The notes beneath the pieces were generated by a model. That model made no database searches, had not been told where the DNA came from, and saw only the letters and a program-made list of their open reading frames with translations. From an uncultured Opitutaceae bacterium (GTDB lineage Bacteria > Verrucomicrobiota > Verrucomicrobiia > Opitutales > Opitutaceae): a DNA stretch of 64,000 bases. Shown one piece after another: positions 9,196 to 22,437 of this stretch. The position numbers and the translations under genes are program-made. Where the stretch lies: positions 62,001 through 126,000 of the forward strand of contig CALAOT010000071.1 of NCBI GenBank assembly GCA_937889545.1, in the 5' to 3' direction. Position 1 is the first letter of the stretch, and each line of letters starts with the position of its first letter.

Positions 9196-10563
9196 CTACA
9201 GGCCCGGGGCGGGCAGCCGCCTCGAGGCGTCGTCCAGCACGAGCGCCCAGTCGCCCTCCGCAGGAGGCGTGAATTCCCTCGGCCCGTCCGTGACGAAGGT
9301 TCCCGCGGCGCTCGCCTTGCCCGTGCGCGGGTCGAACCACCAGGCGTTGGCCCGCCCCTTCGCGAGCCTTGACAGGTCGACGGTGACCGTGCGCGCGGTG
9401 GGCATGTAGGCGATGGCCACGCCGCCGTCGGGCGCCGCCGCCGCCGCCAGGTAGTCGGACCCCCAGAATTCGCCGACCCCCCCGGTGACCAACTTGTGGT
9501 CCCCGTCGGGCACCAGGTCGTACCAGGGGCGCGAGCGGAACAGCCGGCCCCAGTGCATGAGCGCCACCGATCCCGGCGCGTCCATCGCGGCCTGCCAGCC
9601 GGGGCTGAATGACCAGAGGGGATAGTTGCCCAACACGTGGCCGAACTCGCCGCAGAGGACGGCCCAGTAGGCCTGGCGCCGGACCTGCACCTGCGAGGAG
9701 TTGTGCTCCCCCTCGTAGACGGACTCGATCAGGAAGAGCGGCATGGCCGGTTTGCGCTCATAGTCCCAGGTCAGGCGCATGTGCACGATCTCATAGGCGT
9801 AGGAGGTGCCTACCTGGAGCCACGATCCGGGGTATTGCTCCGCCGGCACGGAATCCGAGTGGCAGTGGGCGGTCATCAGGTGGCGCCGGTCGGTCTCACG
9901 TATGCCATACGCAACCATGTCCACGTTCTCGCGGGCCGGGCCGGGGTCGCGGTCGCCGCCCATCACCCAGATTATGTTGTCGAAGCCCCTGTACCGCTGG
10001 CCGAGGAAGCGGCCGTACGCCAGGCACCGTTCCGGGCCGGTCGCCATGACCTCGTCGTAAAAGCCCTCGTCCAGTCCGGTGTAGCCGAGGTACACCGGGG
10101 CGAGCAGCACCACCAGGCCGCCCTCGCCGGCCCTGCGGATGACCCAGTCGGCGTGCTCGAAGTATTTCCCGTTTGGAACGGAGAAGTCGGACGGATCGGG
10201 GAACGGGGCCTCGCCATAGGCGTTCCGCGGCGCGTTCTTCGCGAACTTGTGCTCGATCAGGTTGACGAGGATCGCGTTGAAGCCCTTGGCGCGGCGGTTC
10301 CGAAGGTACGCGTCCGCCTCCTCCCTTGTCGCATTCGCGATCAGGGACCACGCCGCGTCGCCCTGGAGCAGGAACGGGACGTCGTGGCGGTCGATCAGGA
10401 AGCGGTGGTTGGCGCTGATACGCAACGGCGCGTCGGAGTCGGCGGGCTGCGCAGAGGCTGCGCCCGCCACGGCGGCCATGCAGGCCAGCAGCCGCCAGCC
10501 GGAGCTTAGGGCCCGCGGCGGAGCCGGGAGTGTTCTCCACTCTTGTCGGCAAGGGGATCTCAT
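9196..10563 (-). CDS. Secreted DUF4038 / apiosidase-like glycoside hydrolase
   Basis: 455-residue exported TIM-barrel hydrolase of the DUF4038 (apiosidase-like, GH140-related) type. A signal peptide ends near ACMAAVAGAASAQPA. Family blocks follow: FLLQGDAAWSLI, RRAKGFNAILVNLIEHKF, WVIRRAGEGGLVVLLAP, IIWVMGGDRDPG and FLIESVYEGEHN. The Asp of MGGD and the Glu of LIESVYE occupy the positions expected for the catalytic pair. The last 90 residues resemble the C-terminal collagen-binding-like domain (WWFDPRTGKASAAG). Characterised relatives release apiose or related side chains from pectin; the substrate here is not fixed. The ATG at 10563 has AGAAAGG just upstream, which decides against the longer frame. 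Confidence 0.88.
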   Translation of the reverse strand: MRSPCRQEWRTLPAPPRALSSGWRLLACMAAVAGAASAQPADSDAPLRISANHRFLIDRHDVPFLLQGDAAWSLIANATREEADAYLRNRRAKGFNAILVNLIEHKFAKNAPRNAYGEAPFPDPSDFSVPNGKYFEHADWVIRRAGEGGLVVLLAPVYLGYTGLDEGFYDEVMATGPERCLAYGRFLGQRYRGFDNIIWVMGGDRDPGPARENVDMVAYGIRETDRRHLMTAHCHSDSVPAEQYPGSWLQVGTSYAYEIVHMRLTWDYERKPAMPLFLIESVYEGEHNSSQVQVRRQAYWAVLCGEFGHVLGNYPLWSFSPGWQAAMDAPGSVALMHWGRLFRSRPWYDLVPDGDHKLVTGGVGEFWGSDYLAAAAAPDGGVAIAYMPTARTVTVDLSRLAKGRANAWWFDPRTGKASAAGTFVTDGPREFTPPAEGDWALVLDDASRRLPAPGL

Positions 10564-10950
10564 GGGGTTGCCTTTCTTTGAAGGGTTTGGGTTCCGGCCC
10601 TCTTTGGACCTGCGGGCTTGGCCCATTGGCTCAAGACATGCTGATCGTCGAGCCTGACGAAGATGCGAATAACCCGCCCAACGCGAGTCCGTTATGCCCG
10701 GAAAACGCAGGAATGTGCGGGGGAGCCCGGGCGTAATTGACACCCGCGCCGCGCTCATGGGCCTGTGGTGAAGTCCCTTAGGGGCTGGATTGCAGGACCG
10801 ATTCATGAAGGCCGCTTACGTGGACTTTCCCTTGCGTGTCGGATGGAGGCAGATAACGTAGGTTTCTACTGCTGATAACTTTTATTTCTAGTCATCCCAT
10901 GCCGACCACACAGACCATGTAGAGATTCCGGTCCCGTACACCCTTCGTCC
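10564..10950. other. 387-nt divergent intergenic region (DUF4038 hydrolase / nifJ)
   Basis: Contains the promoter regions of both flanking divergent genes. The only AT-rich patch is around 10855-10890, just ahead of nifJ. A TTGACA hexamer occurs at 10737-10742 but has no good -10 partner at 17 nt. I see no RNA gene, repeat or credible ORF here. Confidence 0.4.
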
Positions 10951-15699
<4,749 letters not shown>

Positions 15700-15720
15700 C
15701 CCAGGTCAGCCATCGTGCAC

Positions 15721-15744
15721 CCCGGGGCCTGCTTTGGCCCTGGG
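15721..15744. terminator. Hairpin between convergent nifJ and TonB_C gene
   Basis: CCCGGGGCC (15721-15729) and GGCCCTGGG (15736-15744) pair over nine positions with one mismatch around a TGCTTT loop. It sits 22 nt after the nifJ stop and 47 nt from the convergent gene's stop. There is no U-tract, so it may be a weak bidirectional terminator. Confidence 0.3.
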
Positions 15745-15790
15745 CGAGCCAGCACAGCCCAAAGGCGAATTCCCACTCCGCGCCAGCGCG

Positions 15791-17176
15791 TCAGTTGGCC
15801 GGCGGCTTGAAATTGAAAGGAATCCTGACCCTGACGTCCACAGGCCGCCCGTTGCGAAGAGGGGCCTTGAATATCCATTGGGAAACAGCTGTAGCCGCCG
15901 CCCAGCCGAAGTCCTCACTCGTCGCGGACACAATGTTCGGCAGACGCGCCCTCCCATCCCGATCGATGATGAAATCAATCTCCGCCCTGCCGGCGGGACG
16001 GCCGTTCTTCCTTAGGGCTCCGGGATACTCGGGCGAAACGCGATACACCGGTGTCAGTTGTTCATCGAGTCCCTGGGGATTGCCGATCCGCCTGGCGCGC
16101 AGCGCCACCACGAGCCGGGCGATTGGGTCGGACTCGTCCTGCGCGTCGGGTGAAACCGCCGGAAACTGCGCACGCTGCATCAGCGCAACGGCCACCGCAT
16201 GGCCGCCGTCGAACGCGCGCAAGAATGCGCACGCCTCGACCGCTGCCACGAGCGCCTTGCCGAACTCGGGCCTGGTTGCCGATTGCACCCGCACATCGCG
16301 GGGGCGGCCGTCCTCGTCCACTGTATAGACCACGGAAGCGGAGCCCCCTTCGCCCTTCATCAGGAGATCGTACGGCGGCACGGGATCGGCGACGACGCGA
16401 GGTTCAGGCTGCACGCTCGGTGCGGTGCCGTCGGGCGCAGTGATGAGATTCGCCGCCAACACCTCTGCCGGACCGGTCGCAGTCGCATCGAACGTGATGT
16501 CTCCGCCAACCTCCGATTGGGCCGGCAGATCACCCTGCATGCCGGGCGTGAATTCCCAGCGATCGAGCGACCGAAGGGCCGGAATGACGAAGTCCGGATG
16601 GGTGGCGGCCACGACACGCACAGCAACCGCATGCCCCTCCGCCGTGACGGTGCATACAAACCGCACAAGGCCGGACAACCTGCGCTCCAGCAGCGCATCG
16701 GGATAGTCGGCGGAATAGGTCGCGCTCGGCTTGGCTGGGGAACGGGGCGAGAGTTGCGGAGTCTGGTCCGGCGGAGGCACGAATCCGGGCTTCCTTTTCC
16801 TAGCGGCCAAAGCGGGCGAAAACTCTACTGGAGCATCCATCGAACAGGCTACCGGGCGCCCCCCGGCGAGCGCGGGTGAAAACCCCCATTTCTTCGCCGC
16901 GGCCAGCGCCGCCGCTCCCAGCCGCGGGTCGGTGGCGTCGAGACTGCGTGCCGATGCAACAACTCCCTTCTCGTCAACGATCATGCGTATCATCGCCAGG
17001 CCGCCGACATTCTCCTTCAGGGCGTCGGGCGGATAATCGGGAGGCGCCCAGGTGCGCAGGAGCGCGGCGCCGTCAACTGGCAAGCCCGCATCGCCCGCCG
17101 CTGGCCCGGTGGCGCCAATGGCCGACAGGGCGAGTGCGAGCGGAAAGACGCAGAGGGCTGGCCGCCGGCGGCTCAC
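15791..17176 (-). CDS. Secreted protein of four TonB C-terminal-like domains
   Basis: 461-residue exported protein with a signal peptide (CVFPLALALSAIGATGPAAG). It is built almost wholly of four TonB_C-like units of about 90 residues, each with a YPxALxxxxxxG entry, a central D(E/R)xGxxxxxxV strand pair and a closing WxFxPA/KAPLRNGRPV turn (for example WGFSPALAGGRPV and WIFKAPLRNGRPVDV). It lacks the N-terminal transmembrane anchor and Pro-rich linker of an energy-transducing TonB, so energising an outer-membrane receptor alone seems unlikely. A scaffold or peptidoglycan-binding role is speculative. The GTG start at 17176 overlaps the upstream gene's TGA (GTGA), implying translational coupling. 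It is convergent with nifJ. Confidence 0.8.
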   Translation of the reverse strand: MSRRRPALCVFPLALALSAIGATGPAAGDAGLPVDGAALLRTWAPPDYPPDALKENVGGLAMIRMIVDEKGVVASARSLDATDPRLGAAALAAAKKWGFSPALAGGRPVACSMDAPVEFSPALAARKRKPGFVPPPDQTPQLSPRSPAKPSATYSADYPDALLERRLSGLVRFVCTVTAEGHAVAVRVVAATHPDFVIPALRSLDRWEFTPGMQGDLPAQSEVGGDITFDATATGPAEVLAANLITAPDGTAPSVQPEPRVVADPVPPYDLLMKGEGGSASVVYTVDEDGRPRDVRVQSATRPEFGKALVAAVEACAFLRAFDGGHAVAVALMQRAQFPAVSPDAQDESDPIARLVVALRARRIGNPQGLDEQLTPVYRVSPEYPGALRKNGRPAGRAEIDFIIDRDGRARLPNIVSATSEDFGWAAATAVSQWIFKAPLRNGRPVDVRVRIPFNFKPPAN

Positions 17177-18708
17177 GTTGGCTGCGGGTTCCCGTTCTCG
17201 GGGGCAGGGTTCGCGAAATCAAAGACGAACGGCACCCGCACCCGAGTCACGACGGCTTTGCCCTTGCTCGTCGGGGGGGAAAACCGCCAGAGGGCCGCGG
17301 CCTCCGCGGCAGAATAACCAAACGCGGGTTCGCTTGCGGACACGACTCGCGAAAGGCGCGGGTTCCCTTCCTCGTCGATCAGCAGTTCGACCAGTGCGTC
17401 GCCACGCGTGGCATGGCCGAGCAACGACCGCGGGAAAATCGGGGAACGGGTGACCAAGGCCCTGACTGGCGAATCGAGGTCGCCCGCCTTGCCGATTCGT
17501 TCCGGGTGTGCACGCTCGAGCCGCAGCAGCCTGTACTCGACGCCCGTTACGATATTGTGGCTGGAGGACAGGAAATCCTGCTCGAAAGCCAGCAGGGCTT
17601 TGTTCGGCCGCCCATTCTTGATGGCGGGCTCATACTCGAAGCGCTCGACTGCAGCCTGCAACGCGAGGCCGAACTCCGGCCGGTCAGCCTTGACCACCCG
17701 GGAGCTGGCCACACGGCCTTGGTCATCGACGACATAGGCCACCTCCGCGGAACCGGTGACGTCGCCCCGCAGCAGTTCGTAGGGGTATACGGGCATCACA
17801 AGGCTGCGGATCTTCGGCTGGACATCCACTTGCAGCTCGGAGGGCAGCTTGGATCTGTCGCCGCCCCACGTGACATTGATGCCGTCGCTGCCGCCGTCGT
17901 CCACGCCATTCAGCGCGAAGAAGATCGGCACCTGCATTTGCGTGTAGACCGGGACGCCGTTCTCGCGGCCCGGCTCAAACACCCAGCTGCGCACCGACTC
18001 GAGGGCGGGAGCGTCAAACGCCGGGTTCAGCGAGCGCACCACGAACGGCCTTTTCACGGGCCCTTCGATGTCCACGATGAACTGGACCAGCACCTCTCCG
18101 CGCATCCTGCTCTGGCGCATTGAAAACGGATATGCCGGCGGACTCTGCCTAATAACCCGCGGGGGAGTCTTGTTCCTGGCCAACCCATTGTTGGCGGCGA
18201 TGATGATGAAGGGAACGCGCACGTCCTGCCCCACCGCGCGTCCGGCATGGCGGGCCGGCGCAAACCGCCGCGCCTTAACGCCTTGCTCCAGCAGTCCGGC
18301 CACGGCATCCGGCGCACCCTTCACCGCCGTCGGGTGCCCCTGCTCGTCGACGCTTACCATCGCCCAGATCACCTCCTGGGTAACGGCCGCCTCGAATTCT
18401 CCAGATTTCCGTTTTGGATCAACGACTGGCCGTGCGTCCAGCAGCCTGGGGGTTGCGTCGGGCCCCGCGACTCCAGCTGAAGCGGGATTGAAGACCACGG
18501 AGAAGTGTATCAGGGAATTTACCGGCTTTCCGGCGCGCCTGGCCGGATCGAATCGCCAAGACGCGACACCCGCCTCCGTTCCCTCCAGGCGGTCCAGATC
18601 GTGTTCGTACGCAGGCAAGGTGCTGTGAATCGCCACGGAGAGCACCTTTCCCCGGTCGTCGACAAACACCTCCTCCGTTACGTACCCTAAGTCGGGGGTC
18701 TTCAGCAT
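17173..18708 (-). CDS. Protein of five TonB C-terminal-like domains, cut off from its signal peptide by an in-frame TAG
   Basis: 511-residue open frame consisting of five TonB_C-like units (YPFSMRQSRMRGEVLVQF, YPYELLRGDVTGSAEVAYVV and FPRSLLGHATRGDALVELLI are clear entry strands; WRFDPARRAGKPVN and WVFEPGRENGVPV are closing turns). As opened at ATG 18708 the first unit lacks its beginning and the product has no export signal. In the same frame upstream, positions 18754-18885 encode a signal peptide and linker ending in TAG at 18754-18756. The intact ancestor therefore ran 17173-18885 (570 residues). Either this is a recent pseudogene, the stop is read through, or it is a sequence error. It is coupled by a 4-nt overlap to the downstream TonB_C gene, which looks intact. 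Confidence 0.72.
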   Translation of the reverse strand: MLKTPDLGYVTEEVFVDDRGKVLSVAIHSTLPAYEHDLDRLEGTEAGVASWRFDPARRAGKPVNSLIHFSVVFNPASAGVAGPDATPRLLDARPVVDPKRKSGEFEAAVTQEVIWAMVSVDEQGHPTAVKGAPDAVAGLLEQGVKARRFAPARHAGRAVGQDVRVPFIIIAANNGLARNKTPPRVIRQSPPAYPFSMRQSRMRGEVLVQFIVDIEGPVKRPFVVRSLNPAFDAPALESVRSWVFEPGRENGVPVYTQMQVPIFFALNGVDDGGSDGINVTWGGDRSKLPSELQVDVQPKIRSLVMPVYPYELLRGDVTGSAEVAYVVDDQGRVASSRVVKADRPEFGLALQAAVERFEYEPAIKNGRPNKALLAFEQDFLSSSHNIVTGVEYRLLRLERAHPERIGKAGDLDSPVRALVTRSPIFPRSLLGHATRGDALVELLIDEEGNPRLSRVVSASEPAFGYSAAEAAALWRFSPPTSKGKAVVTRVRVPFVFDFANPAPENGNPQPT

Positions 18709-18753
18709 TGCATCGGGAAAATCCGGGCGCAGCGCGTGCCTCAGCGCAGGCAG

Positions 18754-18885
18754 CTAATCGGGCGGATCATCCTGGTGCACCCATGTCGACGGCGAAACAG
18801 TGACGTCCTGGGCAGCGAGACGGGCGATAAGGGCGGCCGCGGGAAGAACGAGGCGGAGTACCGCTACTGCTTGGATGAGCTTCAT
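18754..18885 (-). pseudogene. Detached signal-peptide leader of the five-domain TonB_C gene
   Basis: The ATG at 18885 opens a 43-codon frame with a textbook signal peptide (starts MKLIQAVAVLRLVLPAAA, Ala-rich cleavage zone LAAQD near residue 26) and a linker ending HQDDPPD. It then stops at TAG (18754-18756) and continues in the same frame as LPALRHALRPDFPDAML into the TonB_C repeats at 18708. A single C-to-T change (CAG to TAG) would explain the interruption. Confidence 0.65.
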
Positions 18886-19181
18886 TCATGCCGAGGATAT
18901 TCCGCATTAATGTGCGGTCAACGGGCATCAGGGCGAGATGGTGGCATAGCGGCCCGCGACCTTCCGGCTTGGCGACGGAGAGGCACCTTGAATCCGCCCG
19001 TAAAGCCCCCAAGGAGGCGGCGCCAACGTTCATGCACCGGAACCTTTGCGCCAGCTGGAGACTGCCCTTGGCTGTGTGGTTCGCAGTCGGCCGGACACCA
19101 TGGATGGCCACAGCGTGTCTAAGCAACTGCTGCCGTGTCGCGGCAGCAGGCTGCAGCGGTAAGCTTCTTGTTGTCCTCGGG

Positions 19182-20786
19182 TCAGTGGGCCGCCGGCGGC
19201 CTGTTCATGACCTCGCGGAACAAGTCGCAGAACGGGCCGCGCTGGTTTTGGTCCGGCGTGACGGCCGCCGCGGCCGTAAAGCGCAGATACTTCCGCTCCC
19301 TCCCGTCAAATCCCGGCCACGCGGGCAGGCCGGGGCCGTTCGGATCGCCCGTCTTGGCAAAATTCGTCCAGTAGGCCTGCATGATCGTGGAGAGATCGCG
19401 GTCGGCGCGCTGAAAATCGCCGCCCTGGCTGCCCGTCGCCCACAGGTTGCCAAACACGTAGGGCAAATCGCTGGAGTGCCCGACCCGGGGACGCGGTGGA
19501 ATAGCCCGGTCGAACTCATACTCCCACACGGGATTCCCGGCGGCGCTGTGCCATTCCCCGTGAATCACGGCGGGGCAGCGAAAGAGGTCGCTGCCCCATT
19601 GGTCCGCGGCGTCGCCGTAGATGGGGTCGGCGGCCGCCGGGCGTTCATCTGCGGCGAGCCCGTACAGGACGAGCGCCTTTGGGGCCAGGTCCCCGAACAT
19701 GTCACGCATCGCATGCCTTATGTCATCAAGGGAGCCGCCGGCGGGGAACTCCACGGCGTTGCTGCCGATGACCAGCGGCACGGGGTGTCCCTTCCCGGCG
19801 GACCAGACTCTTGTGGGAGAGGCGGGAAAAACCCAGCCATCCGTGGTGAATGGACGGATTCCTTCCGCTGCCCGCAGCAGCTTCCCCGGCGCCAGGGACC
19901 GCAGGAAGGCCAGGGCGCCATGCGCGGGCGAGCCCAGCTTGCCCGCGGCGCGGACCCCGGCCTCCTCGCCCTCTCCCTGCGTCTGGGTCATTGACTCGGC
20001 GAGCGCGCCGCTTTCGCCGATCGCGCGCTGGAACAAGCCGCGGGAAAGCGGCGACGCCATGAGGGCCAGGACGTCGATGGAACCCGCCGATTGGCCGAAG
20101 ATTGTGACGTTTCCCGGATCCCCGCCAAATCCCGCGATGTTGTCGCGGACCCACTGCAGTGCGGCGATCTGGTCCAGGATCCCGTAATTTCCCGAGGCGT
20201 GGTGCGGCGATTCGCGGGTCAGGTCCGGGTGCGCGAAGAACCCGAGGATGCCGAGCCGGTACTCGATGACCACCAGCACAACGCCGTGGCCGATCAGGGA
20301 CGTGCCATCATAGAGGGGATCAAAGCCGCCTGCTCCGGCCACGTTTGCGCCGCCATGGATCCAGACCATCACCGGGTTGCGGCCAGGCGTAGGACCCGTG
20401 GGCGTCCAGACGTCCAAATACAGGCAGTCCTCGCGGCTTGCGGACGCCGCCTTGTCGTTCCACCCGAGCGTCGCCTGCACAGCCGGCGGCCCTGATGCTT
20501 CCGCATCGCGGGTGCCGGCCCAGGCGACAACCGGCATGGGTTCGCGCCAGCGGAGTACACCGACCGGAGGCTGCGCGAAGGGAATGCCCTTGAACACCGA
20601 CCCGTGCCCGTCCGGGAGAAGCCGGCCCCGGATGAGTCCGCCGGTCACACTGATCACCGGATCGAGGCCCTCGGGCATGGCGGGGAGCCTGGCCAGGCCC
20701 AAGCAAAGGAGGAGGCAGGGCACCAAGAGCGACCCGGACCTAGACAGAATGCGGGGAAACAGCGCAATCAGATGGGAGCGCGTCAT
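19182..20786 (-). CDS. Secreted type-B carboxylesterase (para-nitrobenzyl esterase-like)
   Basis: 534-residue alpha/beta-hydrolase of the type-B carboxylesterase family (CAZy CE10-like). A signal peptide covers roughly residues 1-36 (LLVPCLLLCLGLARLPAM). Family blocks: FKGIPFAQPPVGVLRW, EDCLYLDVWTP, PVMVWIHGGANVAGAGG (oxyanion hole) and the nucleophile elbow FGQSAGS with Ser233. A late SSDLPYVFGN supplies the expected catalytic-His region in degraded form: the usual GxxHGxE/D reads RVGHSSDLPYVF. Hydrolysis of acyl, acetyl or feruloyl esters on plant polysaccharides would fit the surrounding glycosidases, but the substrate is unknown. The ATG at 20786 is the first in frame. Confidence 0.9.
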   Translation of the reverse strand: MTRSHLIALFPRILSRSGSLLVPCLLLCLGLARLPAMPEGLDPVISVTGGLIRGRLLPDGHGSVFKGIPFAQPPVGVLRWREPMPVVAWAGTRDAEASGPPAVQATLGWNDKAASASREDCLYLDVWTPTGPTPGRNPVMVWIHGGANVAGAGGFDPLYDGTSLIGHGVVLVVIEYRLGILGFFAHPDLTRESPHHASGNYGILDQIAALQWVRDNIAGFGGDPGNVTIFGQSAGSIDVLALMASPLSRGLFQRAIGESGALAESMTQTQGEGEEAGVRAAGKLGSPAHGALAFLRSLAPGKLLRAAEGIRPFTTDGWVFPASPTRVWSAGKGHPVPLVIGSNAVEFPAGGSLDDIRHAMRDMFGDLAPKALVLYGLAADERPAAADPIYGDAADQWGSDLFRCPAVIHGEWHSAAGNPVWEYEFDRAIPPRPRVGHSSDLPYVFGNLWATGSQGGDFQRADRDLSTIMQAYWTNFAKTGDPNGPGLPAWPGFDGRERKYLRFTAAAAVTPDQNQRGPFCDLFREVMNRPPAAH

Positions 20787-20996
20787 AAGGGGGTGTCCGT
20801 AAAATCAGGGGAACGCAGCCTCGGCGTCACCAGAAATCGTGACTGGCGCCGCCGCCCGCCGGCGAAGAGAATCCCCCGGGCCTCAGCCGGGAGGCCCCAT
20901 GCGCCCATCCAGGACTCGGCGGATCAGATTCCCGCGCCATCGGCGACCTGAATGCATCATGGGCCACTGGCCCCGGCACCGGCAGGCGGGCCCCGG

Positions 20997-21437
20997 TCAC
21001 GAGGGAGGGCCGCCTGCGCATCGCAGGCGGTCCACTGACCAGCTCCCCGCTCCCTTCGACAGGAGAAAAAGCAATCCCATCAGCATGCAGAAATCGGCTC
21101 GGCCTTCATGCGCCGCGGCCCAGAACCCCTGGGTGCGGAGCATCGGCCACTTGGTCGCCACGATCGCGACGGAGATGACGACGAGCAGCGGAAGAACGGC
21201 CAGCCGAAGCCATGCGCCGAGGAGGACGGCAACGCCGCAACTGATCTCGGTTGCGCCCACGAACGGCCCGAGCAACCCGGGATAAGGGAATCCCAGTTTC
21301 GCGAAGCGGCCCGCGCCAAGCTGGGCGGCAAACAGGAATTTCTGCAGGCCTTCCGAGAGGAAGACTGCGCCGACCATCGCGCGGATGAGAACGGCGGACC
21401 GGTCGGGGAGTGCGGAAAGGAACCTTTTCGGGGCCAT
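20997..21437 (-). CDS. DoxX family membrane protein
   Basis: 146-residue protein with four hydrophobic segments. The family signature is visible: IRAMVGAVFLSEGLQKFLF at the N-terminus (GxxFLxxGxxK), then FPYPGLLGPFVGATEISCG and LRLAVLPLLVVISVAIV. DoxX-like proteins are inner-membrane proteins of varied function (quinone or thiosulfate-linked redox roles are known for a few); no specific role can be given. The ATG at 21437 directly precedes the first transmembrane segment. It lies 13 nt after the stop of the upstream outer-membrane protein gene, so the two are probably co-transcribed. Its 3' side faces the carboxylesterase start across 210 nt. Confidence 0.85.
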   Translation of the reverse strand: MAPKRFLSALPDRSAVLIRAMVGAVFLSEGLQKFLFAAQLGAGRFAKLGFPYPGLLGPFVGATEISCGVAVLLGAWLRLAVLPLLVVISVAIVATKWPMLRTQGFWAAAHEGRADFCMLMGLLFLLSKGAGSWSVDRLRCAGGPPS

Positions 21438-21450
21438 GGTTCTGGATCGG

Positions 21451-22257
21451 CTATTTGCCGGCAGCCTTGTCCGGCCCTCCGGTCCAGTAAAGGCCGAGAT
21501 ACCACACGGTGCGCCGCTCTCCGGAAAATGAGCGCCCGGCAGAAAAGAGCAGGTTGAAGCTTTCCGTGAACCTAAGGTAGCCGCCGGCATTCGCGATGAC
21601 TGAGCCCCTCCCTCCCGCCGTCTCGGCCCCCTGCCAGAAGAGTTCCGTTCCAAGCGTCAGATGCTGGCCGATGTCGCGCTGGACGAGCCAGCCGGCGAAA
21701 CCGTGATCGCGCTGGCTGGGGGCGGGATTGAGCACCACTCCGCCTCCGCCGTACGTCGTCCAGGGCCCCCAACTCTTCTGGGCCCATACCGGCAGCTGGT
21801 ACCATGTGCGCCCGTTTCCCAGCCCCCGTGCGCCATCGCCCGTGGCCAGCTCGGCCAGGGGAAAGATCCCGATCTGGGGGAGAAAATCGGTCTCCTCGAG
21901 GAATCGGTATTTGACGCCGAGTTCTGTATCGCCGAAGCCCGAGGCCCATCCCTCACCCGGGGATGAGGCGTTGGCGACAGGGGCGACCATGTGAAACTGG
22001 GTGTTCTCGGCCACGCCGTAGTTCAATTCAACGGCGGGGGCCGAGATTGCCTTTGCGCCCGCCGTCCGGTCGCCGAGCCCAAAGACGTAGAACTCCCAAT
22101 GATTGAGCCCCACCGGCTCCGGATCGTCGGTGAGGAAGGGGGGGCCGGCCTGCGAGCCGGCGCCCATACCCAGGGCAAGGAGGATGGCTGCGGCCGCTCG
22201 ACGATGCGCAGGAGAAGGCGCGGGGTGAATGTAAGGTCCGGTCATGGCCAGGCCCAT
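21451..22257 (-). CDS. Outer-membrane beta-barrel protein, MetA-pathway-of-phenol-degradation type
   Basis: 268-residue protein with a signal peptide (AAAAILLALGMGAGSQAG) followed by PPFLTDDPEPVGLNHWEFYV, the characteristic entry of the Phenol_MetA_deg / putative transporter family. Alternating amphipathic strands follow (FHMVAPVANAS, GDTELGVKYRFLEE, SWGPWTTYGGGGVVLNPAP) and the chain ends near TVWYLGLYWTGG, consistent with an outer-membrane barrel. The physiological substrate of this family is generally unassigned. Starts at ATG 22257 or ATG 22245 are both possible; neither has a clear ribosome-binding site. It forms a two-gene unit with the DoxX gene 13 nt downstream and is divergent from the GH109-like gene. 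Confidence 0.78.
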   Translation of the reverse strand: MGLAMTGPYIHPAPSPAHRRAAAAILLALGMGAGSQAGPPFLTDDPEPVGLNHWEFYVFGLGDRTAGAKAISAPAVELNYGVAENTQFHMVAPVANASSPGEGWASGFGDTELGVKYRFLEETDFLPQIGIFPLAELATGDGARGLGNGRTWYQLPVWAQKSWGPWTTYGGGGVVLNPAPSQRDHGFAGWLVQRDIGQHLTLGTELFWQGAETAGGRGSVIANAGGYLRFTESFNLLFSAGRSFSGERRTVWYLGLYWTGGPDKAAGK

Positions 22258-22437
22258 CAATGTTCAAGAGAACCCCCGGCACCGCAACCCTTGCGGTCGG
22301 GCGGGCCTTTGGCTGGAGCGTGCCGGCCAGCTTCGGCATGGCCGCAACCGGCCTGCGAAGGGCGGCGCTTCAAGAGAGGGGCGGCCAAGGGAATTGCGTT
22401 TCGCCTCTTCGCATAGAAACTTCGGCCATTTGAAGCC

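Noticed and set aside
10737-10742. TTGACA as a -35 promoter element for nifJ
   Set aside because: No acceptable -10 hexamer at 16-18 nt; a single hexamer is expected by chance.
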